Counted from the stretch's first letter, positions 1 through 12,527 are shown. The stretch: DNA of 64,000 bases from Deroplatys truncata (GCA_030765065.1 CM060977.1:95931795-95995794), one strand, 5' to 3'. Notes: generated by a model from the letters alone, not told the origin. Made by a program: numbers and translations.

Positions 1-14
1 ATATAAATGACCAG

Positions 15-1266
15 TTGGCAGAGGAAATTAAGAAACAGAATGCAAATTGTCAGAACACACAAAAAGCTGTTGATGTGTTACTACATAAAATTAATAATAT
101 GCATGTAAATAATAACAGTAGTTCAATGAACAATAATGTCTCCAATGTATTTAATAGTGAAGGTAATGGACGTAGAGAAACCTCTTCTGTATTTTCCAAC
201 AATGTTAGTGAAGCAACAGGGGGTGCCATTCAAAGTTCTGAATCTAACAATGTAATTTCAGGGACCTCAGGTCAAACAACAGATTCCGGTATGCAATCTT
301 ATAATAGCAACGTGTTGAGTGACCTACCTCTACCTACTTTTTCGGACGCCAATGACGACTCACCAATTTACTTCCTAGAGCAATTACAAGAATACTTTAG
401 ACTTAAAAATGTTCCAGAGGGATTAAAGATGATGATAACTGGAAAATGCGTGGACCGACATACTTTGAATTGGATAATGATCGCGATGGGTCCTGAAAAT
501 AATTTTGAATATTTTAAACATCTGTTCCTCAATAGATATTGGAGCGCGAGCAAACAACAAGAATTAAGAGTAAAACTGTGCTATGGTTACTATTCTCCCA
601 GAGAAAATATGAGCATGGCAGATTACCTTTTGCATAATGCAAGGTATATTAAATACTTAAGACCTCCTGTACCGGAAGTAGATCTCATGGATATGATGGC
701 AAAGCATTTTCCAATTCATATTCAACGTTCTTTGTTTGGTCGCGAAGCCTAAAACGTTAATTGAAATGGTAGACCTAATTTCTGCATTAGAAAGTCAAGA
801 AACTGAATCTTCAAATTCTTGGGAAAATACGCAACATAACTCGAACTTCAGCCGAAACAATAATCACCAAGAACGTAGGGAACAATCATGGAGAGAAAGC
901 AGACCTCGTAACAGATATGAAACTCAGATCCCTCAGTTCCAGCATGGAAATCGAGTAGATAACCGAAGAGATCGCCATGAACGCATAAACTTCATGCAAT
1001 TCGAGAATAGATTTTCTCCAAGGCAAAGATTTCGTGGCCGAAACGAATTTTCACACAATTCAAGGGGACATACAAATAACTGGAGATCTGGATACAATGG
1101 ATATCATTCCGATGGTGAAAGATCAAATAGATCAGTACGAACAACAAACAACCGTGGAAGAATGCAACCAGTTCATAATCAACGTGATGGCAGACAGGAA
1201 ATCACAGTAGCACCTGTTCAAGATGGCCGCCCTCACATGGATAGTAATACCAGTCGGTTAAACTAG
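15..1266 (+). pseudogene. gag-like region of the LTR element (fossil)
   Basis: The first part is Asn/Ser-rich. The middle (about 310-740) resembles the capsid-forming gag domain of insect Ty3/Gypsy elements. The last part (about 840-1260) is strongly basic, rich in Arg-Asn-Gly, as in nucleocapsid tails, but I see no CCHC knuckle. The structural role is known for the family and is inferred here. Part of a broken element. Confidence 0.6.
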
Positions 1267-1683
1267 ATTGTGACGTAATGGTTAGGGATCACAGAGGCGT
1301 CACACAGAATTTCTAAGAGGAATATAGAATTAAGATTGATTTTGAAAAGCATAGTGCTTTTATTCAAAAGGAAGATCTCATTTTAAGTGCTCCTTTCATT
1401 AAGAAACAAATTATTCCAAGTGAACGCACGACTGAAGAAATGGAACTTGTTGACTCGGAACTCTTTCTACAAAAAGTAATGATTGACAACACCGAGATTG
1501 TAAATATGCGTACTGTAGAAGAAAACGGACAGACAGACCTGTTTACTCAGGAAGGGACCGCTATACCGACCGAGCTCCAGGTAGTAAGCATAGGTATAAC
1601 CCAGCAACGGGAGAAAGAGGAGACAAAAGGAAGAAATTCTTCAGAAATGCAACGATGTCAATGGCCTGAACTATAAACAACAA

Positions 1684-1950
1684 GGAATTAAGTGGAATAT
1701 TCAGATTGGTGATAAAGTACTATTACGTAATAAATCGTTTTCCAATAAAATAAATAAGGAAAACCAAAGATTAATGATCTATTACAAGGGACCGTATGAA
1801 GTCATCAAGAAATTTGGTACGGATACTGTTGAAATTGCTGATATTAAAAATGGAAAAAGCTTAGGAAGATTTCATAAAACCTTGTTGAAGAAATATAAAC
1901 AACCATCGGAAGAGCAACAACTAAAGAATATAGAGGAAAATGAAAAGTAA
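1684..1950 (+). pseudogene. integrase C-terminal (GPY/F) remnant of the LTR element
   Basis: A stretch of about 85 residues contains GDKVLL, YKGPYEV and FHKTLLKKY, the order expected at the end of a Ty3/Gypsy pol polyprotein just before the 3' untranslated region. It is followed by a basic/acidic tail. It lies only about 400 bp after the gag-like part, so most of pol is not represented. Fossil. Confidence 0.65.
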
Positions 1951-3130
1951 CGGGTAGAAAAGAAAGAAGAAAGACCAATAAATGAGAAGTAAAACTGAAA
2001 ACCAGTTAGGTATAATACGGTTGCTCAACTAGGTTGCTAACTAGGGTTGAAATGGTTGTAAATAAAAATAAAATTTCTTAACATTGTATTTTATATAAAA
2101 TAGAATATTAGGGATATTGAATATAATATAAATTTATAATAAATATATTGCTTATATTACTTGTTACTCATATAGACATGTTAAAATCTAGTATTAGTGT
2201 AACGTAACACAGAAAAGGACAACAATAAGTGTTATTTGGGGCGAGAAATAAATGTCAGAGGTATTAAGTTGTGAATAAAGAACAATGTGTGTGTGTGTGA
2301 AATATTAGAAATGTCAAAAGGAATGCTGTATGGATGATGAAGTAAAATATTTTGTACTAAAATTAAGATATAAATGTCTAGCTTAGGAAGGAATCGTTAG
2401 AATGTAAAGAAAGAAACAACGATTTAAAATTTTCTTTAACATTCACGATTGGGGCATTATGAGACAGAATGTGCCGGAATTAATTTTATTATGTACTAAT
2501 TTATTCAGTGTTCAATTTAATCTATAAATTATATAAGTGTACAATGTGAAAACAATGTAAATAGTAATTTTTGTATAATGTAATATTTGTCGTGTGCATA
2601 ATGTTCCTGTTTCACTAGGTTTAGAATGTCTTGAAAGCTGCAGTTAGGATAGAAATATGCTGTTTCCAGGTGCAGCTAAAACGGTATCTTTTGTGTAAGA
2701 AAATAAAGGTAAAGGTTTTATGACTCTGTTTGTTTCCGCTCCGGATGTATGGAGCGAGGCAAATATCATAACGGCAGTTTTACCGTTGACTTTTAGTAGA
2801 GGACCGTCCACAGTGTAAGACGGACAGTTGAGTTGAGTTCAGAGTACACAGGGGAAGACAGTGGTGACATGTGAACAGGAACAGTATGTAGTGTTAGAGT
2901 GAGGAAGTAATAATAAATAGTCCTAAAGCAAACGTTCCAGTGTGTAATCAATTCCTCTATAAGCTCCCATTGCCACAACTGAGATCGACGAGCTTATCAA
3001 ATGTCATGATAGGCAGAGTCCATGCAAACATCACCGCTGAGATCCATCTAGCCAGGGTAACAGCGAGAAGGACTACAAGACGAAGCCACGTCGAAACAAT
3101 AGGCAGGGATACCGACGCATAGTAAACTAT

Positions 3131-3505
3131 AGAGGGTAGAGAAAGTGATCGGAATGTAACACATCTGTTTCTTCTATCGTCTACTGCTTATTTTCGTACA
3201 GTCGTATGTAGTTAATATTCTTAAGAAACCATATTTTTCTATGTACTACATGTTAATCGTGGTAAACCTTTGCAGAAATAGTTGCCTTGCACATTTCATT
3301 ATAGGTAGAAGGTAGATCGAGGAAACCGAATCGGTCGTCAGAGGTTTAAAGGTAGGCCGCTATAGATTTGCCTGGAAATTACATGCTCGTGATATGAAAT
3401 CGCGAGAAACAACTTAATTGGGACAGCATTTTAAAAATGACAAACTATTGGAAAATTCAAATTAATAATAAAAGGGCGTTTCGGAATGGCTAATGCAAGA
3501 AAAAA
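3131..3505 (-). repeat. repeat A fragment (A2 subfamily)
   Basis: Positions 3131-3165 match the 3' terminus of repeat A in plus orientation (GTAGAGAAAG ... TAACACATC). From about 3166 on, the sequence is the same repeat read in reverse, including the landmarks ACCTTTGCAGAAATAG and CGCGAGAAACAAC. It is therefore a tail-to-tail junction of two diverged copies, truncated at the right. Confidence 0.6.
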
Positions 3506-3634
3506 GCTGTCTATGTATCAAGAAAACAAAACCTTTTACATAGGTGCTGCATACAAGTGTTTTTAGTAAATGCTCTCAATGTATATGAAATAAAATAAGT
3601 AAAAACAATATAAGTGCTGTACAAATATAAACTA

Positions 3635-4499
3635 TGAGGGTCAATCCCAAAATAATGTCTCCCATTTTTTTGGCCTTTGAATGTCCGAACAAGATTATGT
3701 TAGTGTAGTATTAATTGCTGAACCTTTCTGCTAGGGTCCTGTTAGCTTCGTTGTCCATCGACAGATATCAGCAATGGGTAGCGTTGCGAGATGTCTACTG
3801 ACATTGAGGTGAGTACAAAACAGAGATGTGTGATTCAATTCCTTACGCTGAACAAACTGCGCCAATTGAAATTCATCGACGCCTGCTAAAGGTGTATGGA
3901 GACGATACAGTAGATGTGAAAATGTGAGGTGGTGGGTAAGCGTTTCAAAAGTGGTGAAAAGAATGTGCAGGACAAGCCATGCCCTGGTTCACCCTGCTCG
4001 GCAAATAATGAACAGCGTCTCGATCAGCTCATCCGTAATGATCTTCGGATTACGACCAAGTAATTGTGAATAGAGCTGAATGTCAGCTGTAATGCCTTAG
4101 ACAAGATGTTACGCAACCTTAGTTATCGCAAAGTGTGTGCGAGATGGGTCCCGAGGTTTCTTTTACAAGACGAAAGACTCCACGCCAGTTTTGCGAACAT
4201 GGAGCTCATTACCAAATTTGGCTGGACTGTTTTACCAAATCTACCATACAGTCCTGATTTAGCACCTCTTTGTGCCTATGAAAGATGCACTACGTGGCCA
4301 ACATTTTTCAGACTCAGATGCTGGTTCAGATGTTTACGAGCGTGCCATTCATCGTTGACAAATAATGCTGATCATGTTGAAAAATAACAGTATGCAGCTG
4401 AAACATTGCTCTATTTAACTGTGTTATTGTGATTTCTGTATCTGTTGTAATTTCCATGAAAATAAATCGGAGACATTACTTTCGGAATGATCTGATGCA
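3635..4499 (+). mobile_element. mariner-like element, internally deleted
   Basis: Imperfect terminal inverted repeats of about 30 bp (shared core TAATGTCTCC) are flanked by TA at 3633-3634 and 4500-4501, the mariner target duplication. Length is about 865 bp against about 1.3 kb for a full mariner. Remnants of the transposase are visible. A HTH-region motif PIEIHRRLLKVYGDD starts near 3871. A downstream stretch, LPNLPYSPDLAP near 4235, corresponds to the catalytic core before the third acidic residue. The central part with the first and second catalytic acids is missing and the frame is interrupted, so it cannot encode a transposase. Confidence 0.82.
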
Positions 4500-4501
4500 T
4501 A

Positions 4502-5734
4502 ATAATTTGTTGACATATTCTCACAGCCGCCTAAATCCTACGCTATGAATCAACGCCTTCTAGGAAGCTCTGCCCGTAGCAATACAAGATGCGGATGTAG
4601 ATGACAGTGCATATTCTGAGCGTTCGTTTCTAAACAACAAGCTTGTGACTGTAAATATCATTAAAAAATCTCGAGGAAATTTCAATCCGAGTTGGAAACA
4701 TTGAATCGTAGCTGGTGCGACAAAATCTCGGCAGAAGTATAAGAAGGCATGTGCTGCATTTAAAGGCTGGTGCAAGGAAGGCGGTGCTTCTGTAGTGATA
4801 CAGACTTATTTACATGAAAAATCACTGTTCATTGCGATCTGGATTTTGTTTATTACGCAGCTAAAAGTTTCCATGACGACTTCAGCGGCTTAGGCCTGCG
4901 TGTTAATCATCCGACTTCTGTTTAGATAGCGGCACTAAAAGGTTATTTTAAATAAGGTGTATGTTTATAGAGATGAAAATCTCTGTGTACTGCAATTACG
5001 TTTTTACCTATTTCTTATGGTTTATGCCAGCTATATAAAATTACACAAAATTCTCCGGGAATGATCAGGACCTCATAGAAAACTCAATATGTATGCTCAC
5101 GTGCACAAACTGTGACCCACAATGGAATGGAGATGTTTGTTGGTACTGAGAATATCTAGCCAGCGTGACCACCTCCGTTTTTGGAGAATAATTATAGCAC
5201 TGGCTTGGAAGGGTACTTTACGTCCCCAAAGTCTATGTGGTCGAACCGCCGAAGTGTAAAAAATAACTTGAACCTTATATTTTCATGCTACACTACCGTT
5301 TTATTACTGGCGTTTAATAACAGCAATAACTTAACCTACATATCGCTGATGAAATCTTTTACATATGTAAATGTCGTGGGTGTCATTCAGTTTAACCAGC
5401 CATGCAAATGATTCCCCACCCGTTCCTCAATAAGGCTGAATTATTTGTAATTGGTTTAGCCGTTCCATGTGTGCCAATCGTAGAGAAACTCTTCCACAGA
5501 GTTAGTATCCAAACTATCTTCCCCTTTTGACATAGATTATAAACATCCTTTATTTGTTAGATTTATACACCTGAATTATATTTCAGGTCAGTCACATAGA
5601 GAAGCAATACCGTCCAGGCGGAGTCAAAAGTTGGTTACCTGAAGGTGGAAACCTTACGGAGAGAAAAACACTACAGCAATCTAGGGTCATGGGCCACTTT
5701 TATGCATGATAGTGACCGTTTTGTTTGTCATGAA
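4502..5734. other. unassigned stretch
   Basis: AT-rich sequence without a recognisable gene, terminal repeats or RNA. Short reading frames at 4560-4775 and 5181-5411 show no domain and no splice context. A weakly coding-like plus-strand stretch near 4690-4890 was not identified. Confidence 0.4.
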
Positions 5735-5935
5735 AACTTAAATATCCGGAATTTTATCAAAATATCTATAGCTATTTTTAATAAAAATACAATTTTTTCT
5801 ATGTGAGGATAGTTTTGAAGGGGGGATTTTGTTGCTAACCTTCCGATCGCATCCTTGGAAGACACTTAACTTAAATACCAAGTTTAACGGATTTTCATTT
5901 TGATATTTACTCTGGTAACACAAACAAACAAACAA
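5735..5935 (-). repeat. repeat A fragment
   Basis: A reversed internal piece of repeat A: the G-run followed by ATTTTGTTGCTAACCTTCC and the CATCCTTGGAAGACAC landmark, ending in an ACAAACAAACA/CA run. It directly precedes a plus-oriented copy, so the two face each other. Confidence 0.65.
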
Positions 5936-5950
5936 ACACACACACACATT

Positions 5951-6793
5951 TTTACTTTCTCTTCTACGTATAGTAAGTAGGGGAAGCATTGTATTCCAAC
6001 CAAAAATTCCATATCGAGATTTCACCAGAAATACATGTTTTGAATCCCCTTGAATCCAAAAAAGAAGCATTTTTAGAAACGCTCCGTGTGTATGTCTGTG
6101 TCTGTGAAAAGCATAACTCAAAAAAAGTCGGATAAATACCAAACTTGGTATTTAGATATTTTATCTTACAAAGATGATACATGAAGATTTTAAAGAAAAT
6201 CCCCCTACAGCTTTACATGAAGATTTTAAAAAAAAATGATTTTCTCAAAAATGGCTCTTAACTTTGTTGATTAAAATATCATATGTTTAAATACTTTCAT
6301 GGCAAATGAAATGCGTATCTTGAATTTTCTGGGATGTCCTCAAAATTCGTCTTCATTCTGAATGCATTTTGTATAACTGGTAAAGCGTAAGACAGAGACA
6401 AAATTTTACTAAACAGAAAATGTACATCTCATTAAAACACAAAATTTGTGTCATATACATTTTTTTTTGGTGCCAACTATATCCGAGATATTCCTTGTTA
6501 TTTGTTTTAATTTTCCAATACTTACACTTTTTCTGAAATCGTAATTCGTTATTCTTTTTTATATCCTGGACATGCAAAGAGAATGGAATGCTCCACATAG
6601 CAACCAGCTCTTAAAACATTTGACTATCGCTTAAAGCCTACCATATTCCCTTTGCACCTACAGGAAAATTGGCAATACGATAGCTTCTGCAAATGCTTAC
6701 CTCGATTAACATGATGTAGGGTAAGAATAAGCGTTTGTGAAAATAGTTAATACAAGAGTAGAGAAGGTCATGCGAGTATAACAGATCAGATTT
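5951..6793 (+). repeat. repeat A, near full-length copy
   Basis: Runs from TTTACTTTCTC(T)TCTACG to GTAGAGAAGG...ACAGATCAGA, about 843 bp, the full length seen in the tandem dimer at 22.8 kb. The short frames on the minus strand at 5738-6182 recur in other copies because they share sequence, and they are not genes. Confidence 0.75.
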
Positions 6794-6829
6794 TTTTTGA
6801 AAATTATTTTTTCGTATTTGGGGATCCTA

Positions 6830-8048
6830 AAATGTGTATGGTGAAGTCTTAGTAGCGTATTTTTGGATGAAATGCATTACTTCCCGTATGAAATAGAGGT
6901 AGGGAGAAAGTAAAAAACATCCTTTGTGTTACATTCACATCACTTTCTCTACTCTCCAGGCTTATTATTTAGAATACAAATTATTCCTACAAAGTACTTT
7001 TTCCCCGTATTCTCCATTTTAATCGACAAAAGCCTTTGCAGAAATAGCTACATTACGCATTTCTTTATAGACAAAAAGAACAGCGATAGTCCAATGTTTT
7101 AGAGCTGGACGCTATACGCAGGTCTTAAAGTTCCATACTGTTTCCATTCAATCGCGAGAAACAACTGAATGATGAAATTACTTTAAAAAGTGACGAAATA
7201 TTGAACAATTAGAACCTTTAATTACAGATATGTCGGAATTGGCTAATACCACAAAAAAGTTATTTGAAATAAATTGTGCGCTTTAAAGGGATCTGTATTT
7301 CTTGTATTGTACGTTTTCGTCTATCTGTTAACGTTTACAAGTGATAATAGATTATACAAAAATTCCTTCCCAATGAAGAGGAGAATTTCAAAGGCTATTT
7401 ACAGAAAATTCAAGACATACATTTTATATGACGTTTTAATAAGAATCATTATGGCCATTCTATAGAAAATCAAAATTTTCAAAAAAGTTCTCATGTAAAG
7501 GATAGTTTGGAGTGGGGGCATTTTCTTGAAAATCTTCCTGTTGCACCTTTGGAAGGTACTGAACCTAAATCTCAAGCTTGGTATTTATCCGAATTTTCTT
7601 TTGGTTTATGCTGTTCACACGCGCACACGCACACACAGACGGACTTTTTATAAATGCTTTGTTTTGGATTCAGGGGGTTCAAAACAGTATTTGGGGTGAA
7701 ATATCGGTATCAAATCACTTCAAAACATGTATTTCCCGTGAAATAGGGGTATTAAATTTTGAGTGGAATGTATTGTTAGGCTTACACCCCCAGGAGTTAT
7801 AAGTGGGTGCCTGGATCAGAGAGAACAACCAGGATGGGTATGAGAGCGAGGAAGGAGACAATGTGAAATAACGGTGAAATGAATGACAGCAAAGATAATG
7901 GGACAATTGGTGGAATGCCGGGGGAAACCGGAGAACCCGGAGAAAACCTGCCTAGACGCCGTTTTGTCCACCACAAATCCTACATGGGGTTCCCTGAGAT
8001 TGAATCCCGGCCACTACCTACTATGTATGTGGTAGAGAAGGTAATTAT
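6830..8048 (-). repeat. repeat A (A2) reversed copy, interrupted by a SINE
   Basis: Positions 6830-6926 are a reversed 5'-end fragment ending in GGGAGAAAGTAAAA. From 6926 a second, nearly complete reversed copy runs to GTAGAGAAGGTAA at about 8045. It contains the CA-rich microsatellite spot near 7620 and a SINE at about 7783-8016. With the plus copy at 5951-6793 it forms an inverted pair. Confidence 0.7.
7783..8016 (-). mobile_element. SINE-1 copy, tRNA-like head lost
   Basis: Matches the SINE-1 body seen complete at 52.2 kb: CTTACACCCCCAGG at its 3' side, the GAAACCGGAGAACCCGGAG segment, and GATTGAATCCCGGCC next to the missing head. It is oriented on the minus strand and nested inside repeat A. 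The B-box remains but the A-box half of the head is absent. Confidence 0.75.
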
Positions 8049-8135
8049 AAAACAACTTTTCTTGTTGACTTCCTTCCATATCATAAGATTATTATTTTTT
8101 TGTTTAAATAAGAGAATTTTGAGCTTATTTTCTAT

Positions 8136-8764
8136 CTAACGTGACACAGCATAGGCACTTTTCCTTCGTAGTTGTATCGGAAAGTACATGAGAATGAATT
8201 GTGGACCAGCTCTAAAGAAATTGATTAGCCTCCGTGATATATTCTCGAAACTTAATTTTTTGAGCCATAAACTCTGTGAATGGCACTTAAATTCCTGCAT
8301 GTCGATCTTCATATTTTCCGTTTCGGCTACCGTATTTTCTACGTGCTTTTCTTTGCCCTTTTTAAGCAGAGGCGATGTTTTATGACACTGGTGACAGCGC
8401 CGTTGATGCCGGTGAACATATGCTACCGGCAACATATACTCCGGTTTTTGGGGCGGGGGAAAGAACGGAAGAGCGAGGTGAACTCGATCATATCGAACGA
8501 GCATCAATTTCCGTTGTGGAAGTTCGGGGGAGGACTCCCTCACGCGGTGATGGTTTGTTATTAAATTGGAATGCCGGTTTGCACACTGAGGCGAGGTTTT
8601 ATTCTCAACAGCGACGAGACGAAGAATTTGACGGCCTGTCTGACGGTTTCATTGCTTCATCATCCCACTACACAAAGGCCCTGGCTTCGAGGTCATTCCC
8701 TGCGTGTAAAAGAAAAGGATTCTCTTCGCTTTTAGTCCTATTTGCTAGAGAATTGCTTTTCTGA
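8136..8764. other. overlapping reading frames of unknown meaning, possible exon
   Basis: Two open stretches overlap here. The plus-strand frame at 8375-8764 (129 codons) starts at an ATG. It lies five bases after a strong acceptor-like site, a T/C-rich tract ending in TTTTTAAGCAG with the AG at 8368-8369. The minus-strand frame at 8136-8543 (135 codons) starts only at a GTG. The region is GC-richer than its surroundings. No domain, signal peptide or family was recognised. The plus frame could be a 5' or internal host exon, or neither frame is coding. Confidence 0.2.
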
Positions 8765-8954
8765 ACTAAAACATTATTCACATCATCATAATAATGACTA
8801 AATAGTTTCCTTTTACTATAACATTTCATTTTAATGTTATGTTTATTTACTTACCCAAGTATAAGTTTAGAGGAGTTTGAAAGTCTTATACCACCCATAT
8901 TTGGAATGTTATACAAAACTTAAAATATATTAAAATAAAGTAATTTTAATTTAC
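8765..8954. other. unassigned AT-rich stretch
   Basis: AT-rich, with no recognised repeat or gene; it separates the frames above from a repeat A piece. Confidence 0.3.
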
Positions 8955-10070
8955 CTTTACAGGATTATACAAAATTCCTCCCGAATGAAAAGGCTTCAAA
9001 GGCTGTTCTCAGAGAATTCCAATACACATTTCATTTGTAATACAAATACCTTGATCAAAATATTTGAGCAACTATTTAAAAATCTGAAGCGTTACACTCA
9101 CATGCCTTTCTCTACTCTTGTACAAACTATTTTTACAAACGCTTATTCCCCATCTACTTCATGTTAATTGAGATATCGAGATATTAATCTTATTGCTAAT
9201 TGTCTTGTAGGTGCAAGGGGAATTGGTAGGCTTTAAGCGATAGTCAAATATTTTAAGAGCTTGTTGCTATGTGGAGTATTCCATTTTCTTTGCATTACCA
9301 GGACAAAAAAATGAATAACGAATTCCCATTTGAGAAAAAGCATAAGTATTGGAAAATTTAAGGGAATAACAAGCAATATCTCGAAAATGGTTCACCCAAC
9401 AAAAAAAATGTATATGACATAAATTGTGTATTTTAACCCGATCTACATTTTTTGTGTACTAAAATTGTGTATCTCTTATGGTTTACCAGTTATGCAATAG
9501 TCGTACACAATGAAGAATACTTTTTGAGACATTCCCATAAAATTCAAGGTATACCTTTTATTTGTCATGAAAGTATCTTAAATATATGATATTTTAATTA
9601 AAATCGTTTCAGGCATTTTTGAGAAAATTAAAATTTTTGAAAAATGTTCCATGTAAAGATTAATCTGGGGTGGGGGGATTTTCTTGAAAGCCTTCGTGTC
9701 GCATCTCTGGAAGATACTAAACCTAAATACCATATTTGGTGTTTATCCGACTGTTCGTTTCTGAGTTATGCTATTCACAGACAGACATACTCATGGACAT
9801 GTTTCCAAAAATGCCTTATATGCATTCAGTGCACTTCAAAACATGTATTTCCTGTTAAATCTCGGTATCGAATTTTTGGGTGGAATTTAATACTTCCCCT
9901 AGTTACTATACGTTGTAGAGACATTAAAAATACACACATAGAGACAGACATCTTCCTAGAAAGTTTCTTTTGGGATTCAGGGAGTCTCACATGTGCATTT
10001 CCCCTGAAATCTCAAAATCGAACTGTTTAGTGGAATGCAATGAATTATCTATTTACTATATTTAGAGTAT
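8955..10070 (-). repeat. repeat A, fragment plus full reversed copy
   Basis: A short A2 piece (about 8955-9060) abuts a nearly complete reversed A1 copy from GTTACACTCACATG near 9093 to the TTTACTATATTTAGAG remnant near 10060. The plus-strand frame at 9644-10030 lies antisense to the repeat and recurs in degraded form in other copies. Confidence 0.75.
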
Positions 10071-10624
10071 TCTTAGAGAAATAATATTAAATAAATTAAT
10101 TAAGACTCAACGTACAATTTTTACAAAGGTTCAGCATGCGATATTATCATTTATATTTGATTGTCCCCCGATCTGCGAGACTATAATCGGAATAGGAAGT
10201 AAATTACTATTTCGAGTAAATGGTAACGCTGAATGATAGGAGAATAAAGAAGCATATACCGAATTCAAGTAGTCAAATTAAATATATCTAAAGGCAAAAT
10301 AATAAGAATGAAATAATGAAGGGGCCTTAAAATTATTCGCGTATTGAGTAGTCTAGCCCTGGAAGCTTTTCACAAGCGGTATTATTATACGGTGAGTTTG
10401 AGATCGATGAGCACGATGACTGGTCTCCTGAGTGTTCCTCAAAATAGTCACAATGTGGAGCCAACACCAGTTGTATTAGATTAAGTTTATATTAGATTAA
10501 TTTACTTTTAATGGGAGACTAAGTATCTCCCCCACAAAAAATCTAAAAGTCTTAAAATGTGAAGTGTTTTAATTTAATATATTAAAGTTAATCATTAAAG
10601 GTACAATAGTTATATTTTAAATAC
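10071..10624. other. unassigned stretch
   Basis: No gene, terminal repeat or tandem array recognised. AT-rich with scattered short frames. Confidence 0.35.
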
Positions 10625-12010
10625 GTTTTTGCTTTCTTTACCACCTGGTAAGTAAATAGGTAAGTACCACATTGTAAGCAGAGAAAGTATTGCGTTTCAA
10701 CAAAAAAATTTATACCGACATTTTACCGTAGTTTGAGGCAGTATTTTTAACACTTAAATTATATCAGTCTAATTATATAATAACAGCCCGCCTTAAAGCA
10801 ATATGTGTATGTAATAATATATAAAATGTATGTAACAGTCATTGTATTATGTTTATATTTTATGCACATATATAATAATGTTAAGTGAATGTATGACATA
10901 ATTTAACCATGTAGGAGCTGTGAGAATAGAAGCCGAAAGTTGTTATCAATGAGGTAAACTTGAAGCAACAATAAATTAGAAAATTTAGTAATGCTGCTAA
11001 TAATTCTTGGAACCATAATGTAATACTTAAAACAGTTTATAAATAGCCAATCAATAACTATAAAAATAAATAAAACTATTCTATTGGAGTAGAATTAGCC
11101 AACCAGAGACTTGAGATATAGTAAAATGTACAAATTTAACAGATTCAGGCGCCAGACGCGACTAGACAGCGTTCCCAAGCAGTTAGATAAGTATACAGTG
11201 CGAGACATAAGAAAATTCATTACGACGTGAATAATATAAGGTTTACGTGTTAAAAAGCACAAGTAACAATAATCTCACAACTCTACAGTAGGATATATCT
11301 GAAGTGTTATTTAATCGTGTGAAGGATTAATAAAAGGAGTGAAATAAAAATTATAATTTGTGTAAGCCTTTATTATTTAGCCGAACCATCCCTGCTAAGA
11401 GATACGTGTTTTTGCAAATTACTGCTGACTAAGCCGAGGCAAATATACATATATAATATTTAACGAAACATTAAAATACAAAGTTGATTATTTTTTTAAA
11501 AGTGGGGCGAAGGCCACCGGAATGTAAATGTAGGGCGGCCACCGGCAATTTTGTACCATACGTGAAGCAACATCTTCTACTTCAAATTACATGTTTTGAG
11601 GCCCCTGGCGCGCATGTCTGTGTGTCTGTGAATAGCATAGCTAAAAAATCGAAAATTTGGATAAACACTAAACTTGGTATTTAAGTTCAGTGTGTTTGAA
11701 GGATGCGACACGAAGATTTTCAGAAGAATCCCTCAGCCCGAAGTATCCTTTAAATGCAACCTTTTGCTACACTTTTTAATTTATAAAAATGGCTCTAACG
11801 ATTTTCATTAAAATACCATATTTTAAAAATTTGTATATCACAAAATGTGTATATAATTTTCTGAAAACAGCCTATGAAGTCCTCTCCATTCGAATGAATT
11901 TTGTATAATCTTCTATAACTGATAGACGCCTAACGATAGACGAAAACATACTATGCAAAAAGTGTAGATCTCTTTAAATCACACAATTTATTTTGAGGCG
12001 GAAATTTAAT
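10625..12010 (+). repeat. repeat A split by LTR-B
   Basis: The 5' end of repeat A (10625-10733) and its continuation (11585 to about 12010, from ACATGTTTTGAGGC onward) are separated by the LTR at 10734-11584. This shows that this A copy predates the LTR insertion. The right part fades out before the usual 3' terminus. Confidence 0.7.
10734..11584 (+). mobile_element. solo LTR, family LTR-B
   Basis: Starts TGAGGCAGTATTTTT, ends TTCA, and is about 851 bp. It shares its whole length with four other copies in the window. Within it are the AATAAA-type signal, GTGAGACATAA-like R-region sequence and the GGGGCGAAGGCCACCGG segment. The flanks are repeat A on both sides, so it is a solo LTR. It is visibly diverged from its sisters, so not recent. 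Confidence 0.7.
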
Positions 12011-12527
12011 AAGTAGAAAGTGAAATTAAATTCATATAAAAGAAAACCAAATTGTAATTTGAGAAGATAGAAAGTGTTTTATGTTATTACGTTAATATTT
12101 TTAAATTGTGAGTTACCAGCAAGCATAGTATTAAAAGATTTTAAATGCCTTCAAAGTAGTTTAATGATATAAAGTCATTTGTTTTGTATGAAAGAAATAT
12201 GTAGAAGTCAATTTAATGGCGATAAAATGGTGAATACGTCATGCTAAACGAATGAAAACAAAACCTTTATAGAAAGAAATATGTAACAAAAATACAAAAG
12301 TATAAAATAAGGAATTAGTTTTGCCAATTGTTATTTGAATTCAATGTAAATAATGTGTAAATATTTCACTAAACCTAGCAACCAAATGTAAAAGTAAACA
12401 GCACTTCTTTATACACTCTTGCAAAAAATTTTCAATGATAACGACATGTTGGAATAGCTAAAAAAATGAATTTCATATATTATTGTTAATATATCGCTGA
12501 ATATATAACTAAGAATATTGTGGCGAT
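12011..12527. other. unassigned AT-rich stretch
   Basis: Very AT-rich, with no recognised feature. The minus-strand short frame at 12409-12657 runs into LTR-B and is not considered a gene. Confidence 0.3.

Larger units (their letters stand above)
1..3125 (+). mobile_element. Ty3/Gypsy-like LTR retrotransposon fossil, left end outside window
   Basis: Seen: a gag-like region at 15-1266 and an integrase C-terminal remnant at about 1684-1950. These are followed by AT-rich sequence and a GC-richer stretch at about 2700-3125 with an AATAAA signal near 2913, which could be LTR or leader sequence. The gag-like part has an Asn-rich lead, then a retrotransposon-gag type domain (motif LPLPTF, then about 130 residues rich in aromatic and charged positions), then an Arg-rich nucleic-acid-binding tail. 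The integrase piece carries GDKVLL and YKGPYEV, the GPY/F module found in Ty3/Gypsy integrases. The element is broken, with several breaks, and little of pol is recognisable, so it is an old copy. LTR borders were not resolved. The family call rests mainly on the GPY/F module; another LTR family is possible. Confidence 0.72.

Noticed and set aside
2940-3122. 60-codon plus-strand gene
   Set aside because: It starts at a GTG, lies at the end of the LTR element and has no independent support.
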